A DNA stretch of 64,000 bases from Lycorma delicatula (Eukaryota > Arthropoda > Insecta > Hemiptera > Fulgoridae), in the NCBI RefSeq assembly GCF_047948215.1, contig NC_134458.1:85453260-85517259 (forward strand), given 5' to 3'. Each line of letters starts with the position of its first letter. The first letter of the stretch is position 1. Of the stretch, positions 23,101 through 35,100 are shown in pieces. A program made the translations under genes and the position numbers. Below the pieces are notes generated by a model that was given only the letters and a program-made list of their open reading frames with translations, was not told the origin of the DNA and did not search any database.

Positions 23101-26100
23101 AAAATATTCCGGAGGTAAAATAGTCCCCCGTTCGGATCTCCGGGTGGGGACTACTAAGGAAGGGGTCACCAGAAAATTAAAAAATAACATTCTACGAGTC
23201 GGAGCGTTGAATGTTAGAAGCTTAAAAAAGGTTGGTAGGCTAGAAAATTTAAAAAGGGAAATGGATAGGGTGAATGTGGATATAGTAGGAATTAGTGAGG
23301 TTCGGTGGGAAGAGGAAGGCGACTTTTGGTCAGGTGATTTTAGAGTAATTAACTCAGCGTCAAATAATGGGCAGGCAGGAGTAGATTTGTGATGAACAAG
23401 AAGATGAACAAGAGGGAGGAGAGTGGAGTATTTCAAAACGCATAGCGATAGAATCATTGTAATAAGGATAAAATCAAAACCTAAACAGACAACGATTGTT
23501 AACGTTTATATGCCTACAAGCGCCCATGATGATGATGAGGTAGAGTGTGTATACGAAGAGATTGATGAAGCAATTAAACACGTAAAAGGAGATGAAAATT
23601 TAATAATAGTTGGAGATTGGAATGCAAGCATTGGAAAAGGCAAGGAAGGAAATATAGTGGGTGAATACGGGCTGGGCAGAAGGAATGAAAGAGGGGACCG
23701 ACTTAGAGTTTTGCACGAAGTATAATTTAGTAATTGCCAACACCCAATTTAAAAATCATAATAGAAGAATATACACTTGGAAAAAGCCAGGCGATACTGC
23801 AAGGTATCAGATAGATTATATCATGGTTAAGCAAAGATTTAGAAATCAACTCGTTGACTGCAAAACTTACCCTGGAGCAGACATTGATAGCGACCATAAT
23901 TTGGTGATAATGAAATGTAGATTGGAGTTTAAAAACCTGAAGAAAAGTTGTCAGATGAATCGGTGGAATTTAGAGAAGCTTGATGAAGAGAAGGTAAAGA
24001 AGATTTTTGAGGAGGACATCGCAAGAGGTCTGAGTAAAAAAGATAAGGTAGAAAATGTAGAAGAAGAATGGGAGAATGTTAAAAAGGAAATTCTTAAATC
24101 AGCAGAAGCAAACTTAGGCGGAATAAAGAGAACTGGTAGAAAACCTTGGGTTTCAGACGATATATTGCAGCTGATGGATGAACGTAGAAAATATAAGAAT
24201 GCTAATGATGAAGAAAGTAAAAGGAACTATCGGCAATTAAGAAATGCTATAAATAGGAAGTGCAAACTGGCGAAAGAAGAGTGGATTAAAGAAAAGTGTT
24301 CAGAAGTGGAAAGAGAAATGAACATTGGTAAAATAGACGGAGCATACAGGAAAGTTAAGGAAAATTTTGGGGTACATAAATTAAAATCTAATAATGTGTT
24401 AAACAAAGATGGTACACCAATATATAATACGAAAGGTAAAGTCGATAGATGGGTGGAATATATTGAAGAGTTATACGGAGGAAATGAATTAGAAAATGGT
24501 TTTATAGAGGAAGAAGAGGAAGTTGAGGAGGATGAAATGGGAGAAACAATACTGAGATCTGAATTTAAGAGAGCATTAAAAGATTTAAATGGCAGAAAGG
24601 CTCCTGGAATAGACGGAATACCTGTAGAATTACTGCGCAGTGCAGGTGAGGAAGCGATTGATAGATTATACAAACTGGTGTGTAATATTTATGAAAAAGG
24701 GGAATTTCCGTCAGACTTCACAAAAAGTGTTATAGTTATGATACCAAAGAAAGCAGGGGCAGATAAATGTGGAGAATATAGAACAATTAGTTTAACTAGT
24801 CATGCATCAAAAATCTTAACTAGAATTTTATACAGAAGAATTGAGAGGAGAGTGGAAGAAGTGTTAGGAGAAGACCAATTTGGTTTCAGGAAAAGTATAG
24901 GGACAAGGGAAGCAATTTTAGGCCTCAGATTAATAGTAGAAGGAAGATTAAAGAAAAACAAACCAACATACTTGGCGTTTATAGACCTAGAAAAGGCTTT
25001 CGATAACGTAGATTGGAATATAATGTTCAGCATTTTAAAAAATTAGGGTTCAAATACAGAGATAGAAGAACAATTGCTAACATGTACAGGAACCAAACAG
25101 CAACAATAACAATTGAAAGAATCAATAAACATAAGAAAGAAGCCCTAATAAGAAAGGGAGTCCGACAAGGATGTTCCCTATCTCCGTTACTTTTTAATCT
25201 TTACATGGAACTAGCAGTTAATGATGTTAAAGAACAATTTAGATTCGGAGTAACAGTACAAGGTGAAAAGATAAAGATGCTACGATTTGCTGATGATATA
25301 GTAATTCTAGCCGAGAGTAAAAAGGATTTAGAAGAAACAATGAACGGCATAGATGAAGTCCTACGCAAGAACTATTGCATGAAAATAAACAAGAACAAAA
25401 CAAAAGTAATGAAATGTAGTAGAAGTAACAAAGTTGGACCTCTGAATGTGAAAATAGGAGGAGAAAAGATTATGGAGGTAGAAGAATTTTGTTATTTGGG
25501 AAGTAAAATTACTAAAGATGGACGAAGCAGGAGCGATATAAAATGCCGAATAGCACAAGCGAAACGAGCCTTCAGTAAGAAATATAATTTGTTTACATCA
25601 AAAATGAATTTAAATGTCAGGAAAAGATTTTTGAAAGTGTATGTTTGGAGTGTCGCTTTATATGGAAGTGAAACTTGGACAATCGGAGTATCTGAGAAGA
25701 AAAGATTAGAAGCTTTTGAAATGTGGTGCTATAGGAGAATGTTAAAAATCAGATGGGCGGATAAAGTGACAAATGAAGAGGTATTGCGGCAAATAGATGA
25801 AGAAAGAAGCATTTGGAAAAATATAGTTAAAAGAAGAGACAGACTTATAGGCCACATACTAAGGCATCCTGGAATAGTCGCTTTAATATTGGAAGGACAG
25901 GTAGAAGGGAAAAATTGTGTAGGCAGGCCACGTTTGGAGTATGTAAAACAAATTGTTGGGGATGTAGGATGTAGAGGGTATACTGAAATGAAACGACTAG
26001 CACTAGATAGGGAATCTTGGAGAGCTGCATCAAACCAGTCAAATGACTGAAGACAAAAAAAAAAAAAAATTTGAACAAGTTTGTTCTGGTTTGAAAGAAA

Positions 26101-29100
26101 ACCACTGTTGCAGAAGTAGACTGCATTTTAGGAGTGAGACGAGGTTTAACCTGAAAATAATAAGTCCCTCCATTAGTTTAAATGTGCAACAACCCCTGAT
26201 AACACCACAGACACGTTTGCTACTCTGCTGGCTATCAAACGACGCCAGGCTTCGTGCCACAGATACCCAGGGAAGCTTTGAAACTATTTCCATATTATCT
26301 ACTCCAGGAAGATTGGATGAAGTTATAAGAAAAGGAAGGTAGAGGAAAGGGACAATCAACCAAGAGGGAACTGGTTCTGACACGAATAGACATAGTCTTG
26401 CACAAGTCACAGGGTAACCCTACAATGATTAATGATGAAAACAATATATCGCAATAATAAAATGTTTCATCAGTAGAAGCTAATGCTCGAGGTGATAAAA
26501 AAAGGTATCACTTCATACATACATTTATCTACTTGTAAAAATCTTGAATTTGCTAAACCAATCATTTTTATAAACACAAAGCCACTTCAGAATATTTCTT
26601 CTTAAAACAATTTATTTATTCTTATAAGTTTTATCATACTCATCACTGCTACCATAATCTCCTTGAAGGAGTAATAGTGTCTCCACCTTTCATCTGCAAG
26701 TTTAGGGTTGGGATTTCACTGACTTGGCATTTTTCTCTCGCTATAAAAATTAATCATAAAATAACTTAAATCAGGGATTACCTGTAGGTACTTGAATGAA
26801 TAAATATTTCAGTTGATTATCATATAACAACAAAACTGTTATAAATTTGTTTCTTATATTAATAAAATCACTACATTCTTAGCCCTGGAAAAAGAGATTG
26901 TAGAATCACAAATCTAACACTGACTGAAATCACTCATACTGAAATATTGGTCAAGGAAATAAGTAGAACTGATTAAACGTATCAAATCTTCCCAGTGAAA
27001 CCAGACTTCTGAACAGAATCAATAAAAACAAGCAGGTCTCATAAAAAATTATTTGTTATTACTATAACCCATTCCAAACTGCTTTTGGAAGTTAGTTAAG
27101 AAAATGATCAGTTTTGTAGTAAATAATACTCATGTAAATTTTGATCTGAATGAACAGTTTTATTTAAATACTGAAATCAGAATTTAAGCCTCATGCTTAA
27201 AGTAAACTTCCACGAAATGCAGAACTGAAATAAGAATCATATGCGAATTCTGTTCAGAAAATAACCAACATTTTTAATTACATGTCAACTAGATATTTAG
27301 TGATGTGCAATTGGAAGCATTGTGTTCTGCATAACCTTTTCTGTAACCACATGTTCTTGGATTGTTGATATCTTGTTTAGTTTTCGTGTAATTATTATTT
27401 GAGTGCAACGTGTTAAAGTGTTAGTACTGATTTTTGAAATGTACAATTTTTTGATGCTTGAACTTTGGTCTCAATGTTGTAGCCATAAATCCAGCTTTCA
27501 TCTTCCATGATGATCCTTTGCATGAATGTTTCACCGTCAATGGCTTGTTCAAGAAGTTGCCAATAAACGTCCACTCCATAGATCAAGATCCTAGCTCCGT
27601 TGAAGGTTAAGATGTTAAAAATATTCATTATTTCTTCACCACCAAGGAGGGTGAAGTTGTGAATTAAAGATATTTATTAAGGAAAAAAAGTTTAATCCTT
27701 TTACTTTAATGTTATATTTCTGCCACTATGACTAACAAATAAGCCATGATTTTTTTTTTCATCAAAGGTTTGTGTACTTAGTTAACATAGTTACTATTAT
27801 TCTGTCTTTTGTAATTTTATTTCTTTTTCAGGTTTCTTTAAAGCCTGACTACTTTGTTATTTATAGGATGACGAACAGTGTAGGGATCCAGGGGGCAGAG
27901 TCCTCTGGGTAAATGCGAATGGCAACTGAAGTGAGTTCTGCGGGTGTCTAGGGCATCAATCCCCCTGGAAATATGGGAATGGTGAGCTGTGCGGCCCTTG
28001 AGCTGCCTCTGGGATTTGCCTGGACCCTGACGTTCCAGCTTCTGGCTAGACAGACCGGCTAGTTAACTAATTCCACATCAATACAGGTTTCCAAATTTAC
28101 AGACATATAATACTGATAGAATACTATACACAAAAATCATAGCCATTACAGCTATACTTCTCCTTGTCTTCTGTTTATTTACATAACCCACTAACATTGT
28201 GCTGAAGCATTATCAAGATACCATGGGTAGTAGCCAACCACCAGTTTCATTAATAAGCCACATTTACTAATGAATTCCATTTAAGTCAAGAGTGTAGATT
28301 GCAATACTTAATGTGCAAAGCTTGATCAGAGATCACAGTGGCCTTATCTATGCAGCCAGTGGAGACAAAATACATGCATATATCAGAACTGTGTAAATTC
28401 AACAGAGGGAAAAATTCCCTTAGTTCACTTAGGGCGTTCCTATCCATACTGTAAATACAGTTTACCATTTGGTCATTTAAGATTGAGAAGGCCTTTACTT
28501 CAGTAATAATATGTACTAACAGCACTTATACTACCAACACTTCTATTAGGAACTACTGAAACACTTGTATCAGATAGTTTGTGTACAGTCAAAGGCAATG
28601 TCTTTCTTTTCTTTCTTTTTCCTGTTTAGCCTCCGGTAACTACCGTTTAGATAATTCTTCAGAGGATGAATGAGGATGATATGTATGAGTGTAAATGAAG
28701 TGTAGTCTTGTACACTCTCAGTTCGACCATTTCTGAGATGTGTGGTTAATTGAAACCCAACCACTAAAGAACACCGATATCCACGATCTAGTATTCAAGT
28801 CCGCGTAAAAATAACTGGCTTTACTAGGACTTGAACGCTGGAACTCGACTTCCAAATCAGCTGATTTGGGAAGACGCGTTTACCACTAGACCAACCCGGT
28901 GGGTTCACAAAGGTAATATCTAACATGTTTTGTCCTTTTATTATATACAGATCAATCCATTATATGCAGCTCTATTATGTACCTGACTGTCCTGAAATCA
29001 GGCATAATTCTGCATTAACTATGATGGACTGTAAAGTCCAACATTTCTATCTATTACCTAGATGCAGATATTACTTTACTGTCTACAAAATAGCTCATAA

Positions 29101-32100
29101 ATACAAGAATTGTTCATATACTAGTATGACCACCTTCATCAATTCTCTGACATATTTTGACAATTTGCAAGTTTAAAAGTTGAAAAAATTGGATGAGGGA
29201 ACAATAGGAGAAAAACTAGTTAAGGCAATTAAAAAAAGCAAAAAACAGAATGAAAACTGTGGAGGAAACCTGAATGATAAAAAAAAAGCTGTATTAAGAA
29301 CAACAGAGGAATATGAAGGCTACTAAACCATGAGTAACAAAAGAAAGTCGAAGAAAGAAAGCAGTATAAGAATAAGACAGGAGAAAATGAAAGAATGTTA
29401 TATTACAAATTAAAAAATGAGTTAAGGAAGAAAACACAAAAAGATAGGGAAAGGTAGTTGAGAGAAGAATTCAATGATATTCAGGATCTAGAAAAGAAAG
29501 GGCAGTATGTGATGTATACAAAGGTGAAATGCATTACACAATAAATTGAAAGGCAATTGTAAACTGAGGATAAGAATGGGAAAATACTACATCAGGAATT
29601 TGCAGAGGACCTGTATATGATAATGAGATAAACCTCATTAAAAACTAAACATAGAAAAGGAATAAGAAGAGGTAGGTAAAAAGGATAAAGGGCTATCGAT
29701 ATTAAATTGTAAAGTACAAAAAGCAATTTAAGAAATTACGGATAACAAATTGACTGGATTAAATGAAATTCTCACAGAATTTTGTAAATGCTTAAAGGAG
29801 GAAGGATGGAAGAAATAGTTCAACTGTGCAACAGTATATACAATATGGGTGAATGGCCTGAAGATCTTTTGAAAATAGTTATGATGCCAATTCCAAAGAA
29901 AACTGATGTCAGAAAGAGTGATACAAAACAATAAGTTTGATAACTCAAGCCACTAAAACAATGTTAAAACACCTAAACCAGATATTGGTAAGAATAACAG
30001 AAAAGAATGCAGAAAGATTATTCTCATGAGTTCCCCACGTTACATTATTCTGGATTCTCCAGACTATATTATATTTTTACTATATATAGTCTTACTTTAC
30101 ACTATGTAGTAAAGTCTGAACTTAAAAACTAAGGAAGTGGTTAGCAAAATGTTACGTATGGAGTGTCTTATGTGGAAGTGAAGTATTGAAACAATGATAA
30201 AGAGGAAAAGGAACTGGATTGAGAATTTTGAGATGTGAATGTGGAAAAAAATGGATAGATAAAGTGAGGAATGAGGAAGTTATAAACAAGATTAAAGAAG
30301 AAAGAGTACTTAAGCAGGAAGTGCACAAAAGAAAAGGAAACCAGTTAGGATATGTGGTTACAGGAAGTGAAATCTTGAGAACTATACTAGAAGAATCAAC
30401 AAAATGAGAATGGAAGTGAGTAAGAAAAATGAAGTTAATAGATGAGGTCAAGCTTAGAAATTACAAGGGGATGAAGGCAAAGGCTTGGGACAGAAATGGA
30501 TAGACAGTGATGGTGTAAAGGACCTGCTGAAAGGCAGATCATCAAAAGGTGATGAATTGTGACAGCTCAATCACTACTTCCTCTGATCCACGCAATCATC
30601 AAGCTGTGATTACATTCATGTCAACTGTATATCCAACAGAATTACAAAACATATAATGTTTATCTACAGGCAACTTTTCTATTTTCAAAATGTAATTCAT
30701 TAAGGTGTAGCCGTTGGTGGCATTATTGTCTTTAAAAAATGTAAAAAGCATAGAATATGTAGAAATCTGTTTTTTTTTAGATTCTACCTGCAACATGGTG
30801 TATGCTAACAGTCCTTAGTCAAATAAATGGAAATCCAGTAGTCTTCAATTAAAATTACATGACCTATTTGTATTGTAATATTAATAAATAATTCTATATC
30901 ATCCATTTTTATTTTACTCTTAAGTACTTTGTGCATCTATAGTAGTGAATGGGATATCAGTTTGTTAATGGTCTCTAGGATTTCCTGGGAAAAAAACTAA
31001 AACCAGCTACTACACACCAACAACTTGCCTACAATCTAATGGACTCCTTCCGAATCTGTTAAGTTTTGAGACCATTTTATGTTGTTTGTCTCACTGGAAA
31101 TGAATCAACCCATTTCATCACGTACTACATTCCTCATTCTTTACTGCTATGGCCTTCATACAAGTCATTAATAAGATTCTCATCAGGGTGAAGTACTCAC
31201 GACAAGACATTTTCTCTGTAACTGACAACGATTTTGTTTTTCCAGAGCATTAATTTTTTTTGTTCTACGTCCAATCAGTCAGTCAGTCATTGTCATATAA
31301 AAATTAGTAGAAGTCCATAACATAAACAAAGTAAAATATCAGCACGCAGACAGAAGCAGAAGGACGACTTAAAACAATTCTGCAAGTGAATAATGCACTT
31401 GAAAAGCAAAGCTTCAGAAATAGCTACATATAGAATGATTTATATTTACAAAAATCTTCTATTTTAGTAATTTTAAACTTAATATTGGTGATAATAAAAT
31501 AAAAAGGATAAAACATTCTATTAAAAAAGTCATTGTATATTTATTATTTTACTTTTCTGATAAAATTAACACTATTTAACTATAACTTTAAATTAACACT
31601 ATAGCGAGTGTTTCAAGGTTTCTAAAATTAACTTTAGATTTTTATTATAATTAAAATTTATTTAAATCCAGTGAAACTTTATGTAACAGACGGTTACCAA
31701 TAACGGACTTCTCTTAATACCAGACACGTTTAGATTTCCCCAACAGTTTTATAGTAATATTAATGAATAAAAAATACTTCTCAATAATGGATATTCTAAA
31801 TAATAGACATGGACAATGAATTTGCCTATAAAAACTGTTCAGTCAGTTCTGAAAAACAGACAGCAGGAATAAAAATTGTATTTTTACTTGTATTATTTTA
31901 TACTCAGTGTGACTAATTTATCTGTTGTGAATTGCATCACTTCCCACCTAGACACTGATGTTATGATTTCAAACATAACATCAGTGTCTAGGCGCAAACA
32001 TCATCAGTTTGTGCAAGTGTATATTGTACATTGAGCATGTGTAATATTTTTGTTACAGTATAGTACTGTATTTTTTTATTATAATACATTTTCTATACTT

Positions 32101-35100
32101 TAGAAAAAGTACACAATAATAATGTAAGTGTATGTACACTAACTGTATGTTTCTGTATCCTATAAAAATCATTACAACCATTGCTACTGCAACTTTAATG
32201 TTCTAAAACGTCAGGTCTAGTGGTCGACAATTTGACTTTAGTGGTTTTGCAAGGCTCATGCTAATAACATTCTGGTCACCGGAACTTTGATATGTGAGAA
32301 AACCATAAAAATCGCTAAGAACTCGAATATATTGAGTTTAAAGCATCAGGGGAATGGTTAGATAAATTCCAAATTAGTCATAACGTTTCAGTTAAAAATG
32401 TTTGTGGTGAAATGTCAGGAAGGCTGTAGATGAGAATTTGGTGTCTGAGTGAAAGGTAAAGTTAAATGAAATATGGGCGAGTTATAATGAAAGAAACATT
32501 TTTAATTGTGATGAAACTTTTTCCGAGCTTTGCCCAGTAAAACAAAATGTTTGAAAAAGGATAATATACAGGAGAATAGAAATCAAAACAAAGACTGACT
32601 GTTACATTGGCTGTGAATAAAATAGATTAAGATTGTATGTATCGATATCTGATTATTTATTTTGATTTTTAGGTTATTTTTTGTACATGTGTTTTGATCA
32701 ATATTTTTGTAGCATACATTGTGTTTTATTCCATTTTAGTAGATTACAGTATTTTATTCTCTATTTTATTGGTCGATTATAGTACTACAGATTATTTTTT
32801 TTTATTAAAGCATGAACAAAGAGGACAATGTTTTATTTTAAGAAAAACAATGAAAAAAAACTTAAATTTTTACTAAGTTGTTTTAATTAGGAACAAATTT
32901 AAAAAAAATTTAATTTAGATGAAATAAATATGCAATACGGTTGTTCTATTCAGTGTTTTTTTTTTTCTGAACAATAACCGAACATAATACATTATTTGCA
33001 TTTTTCTGAACAGACTCCTCTAAATAACAGATAGTTGTTCCCAAGCCGTGTCCGATATTGGGAAGTTTTACTGTACATCTGTTTAATGACTAATGTCTTC
33101 ATGATATCATTTACAGTAAAAATATTTGACATTGACAAAATAATTTGTAATAATTTTTGGAAATGTGTACTTTTAGCTTGACGTCAACAAAGGCAAATTA
33201 CTACTTAATAACTTGAAAATCATACTTCCTCTTTAAAATATTTATATATTTAATAAACCGAATCTAAAAGAATGGGGTGTTGTTATTAGCTTAATACCAA
33301 TTTTTTCTGTTTTATTAAGCTAATTGATTTCTGCAGATAACTGAAATCTTATGGAAATGGTGGGTGCAGTTACATGCTGTTGGAATTTATGAAATTAAAA
33401 TATTTCAAGTGGCATTAAATGCTACAATCATTAGCTACGATATATTAAACCCTAATTTCACGCTACAAACCTGTATCCAGTCTAAGTTTACTACGATTGG
33501 TGGCTGAAAGATTTTAAAATATATAATTTTTATATTATAAGATTTGAGTCACTGTCTCTTCATAACTTTTCACTGCCAACATAATGGCATTATATTAAAA
33601 AAAAGTATTTGATTTGCAATGTTTGCAATATGCAATTGGTTATTTCTAAACCATTCAACCATGCAAGACTAACAGAAATTGATTACGATTCCACTTTTGA
33701 CTATATATGTTAACTTCTTTTAATGAGCAACCACTTACACATAGTCTTCAATTCCAAAGTAAGCATATCGTGCCTTAGTAAGGTAACTTACTGATCATAT
33801 AATTTCTAACGTCCTTCAGTTTAAAAAAATTTTTAATTTTCTGGGGGGTTCTTTCTTATTTTGTGAAAGAAAAAAAACATGGTTGGTAGTAGTTTTTAAT
33901 AGTCAAATAAGCTATAACATTAAATATACTTGTGCATACAGGTCAAAAGAACTTCAGAGAGAATAATCTAATATACAGTATTGTATAAAAAAATTAAAAA
34001 AAAACTGGAACAATTTCTTATAATAAAAAATTGACTACAACATCTCAAACATTGCTGGTCAAATGATTTCCTGTCCTAACAATGTATGAAACTTGTTTTA
34101 GATATCTTCCTTTTGTTTAGTATATGTAAATTTATTTTTTTATGAATTTCTTCAGCTATTGCATTCTTTTTTCTAATTACATCACAATAATTTTATTTTT
34201 ATTTATTCATTAGCCATGGTGTATAAGCTTTAGAGTTGGCATTATCAGACAATATTTTTGTTTCAACAGTTTCATAAAAGAATACAGTATGTCTAAGAAA
34301 TCTAATATAATTTAAATAAGGGAGAATGGTCCTTTGCAAGGCTGTAACTACTCTAATCATAGCCAATCCCCTCTTTGTGGATAGATTACACTGTTCTATA
34401 ATTCCTTTCCACATCTATCTCTTCCTGGGCACTAAAGGCTCAAATACACATTGCATAATCTAGAATGAATAAGATTATGATATTAAGAATGGAATTGGAT
34501 CCTTATCAAGGTAACCCAAAATATATAACCCAAATTTCTGATAAATTGACTATCCTCCAACTTGCCTCTCCATAAATTTATATTTCCTTCCCTGGGTACC
34601 ATGGAAACCGGGGCAAGCTGCGACATTAAATCCATCTGCAGCACCATACACACTATCAGGTAGGAGTATTGTTGTCTGGCTGATGGCTAGTTCTTTTCCA
34701 ATCCAGCAGTTATACAAAAAAAAAACAAGTGGGCGATGTGCTTTTAGGTACATACAATCAAGCTTCTTAAATTTATTGTGGACTCTATTATTCATGATAA
34801 TAGAATAAAACTGACTTTTGATGAATTGTCTTCAGAGTTAAGATAGGATATTAAAAATGTTTTTAATTATACTTTGTTTAGAAAAAGTAAATCATAAAAG
34901 TTTTCTAAACAAAAGAAACCTTGTTTTAATATGTACGCAAATTTAAAAATTTATTAAAAAATACAAATTAATCTTCTTAATAAAAAAAAACATATACAGC
35001 TGAAAATTTAATAAATAAGTGAGACATGGTTTATCTGTAATTAATTTTTTTAAATATACTAAATCCCACAGGAAGGTCATATGGTATATCTACCTGTGTA

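Noticed and set aside
23068..23457. 129-codon minus-strand ORF across the RTE 5' coding part
   Set aside because: Antisense shadow of the endonuclease ORF, Ser/Leu/Thr/Pro-rich with no domain.
24227..24673. 148-codon minus-strand ORF
   Set aside because: Antisense shadow of the RTE coding region. Its Ser-rich composition mirrors Glu/Lys-rich sense codons.
28286..28525. 79-codon minus-strand ORF with varied composition
   Set aside because: No family resemblance or splice context could be found. It is too short to support as a gene.
30152..30451. 99-codon minus-strand ORF
   Set aside because: Antisense of the decayed RTE C-terminal region, which has recognisable sense motifs.
34550..34795. 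81-codon minus-strand ORF in a GC-richer patch
   Set aside because: It looked briefly like retrotransposon debris, but no motif could be matched.
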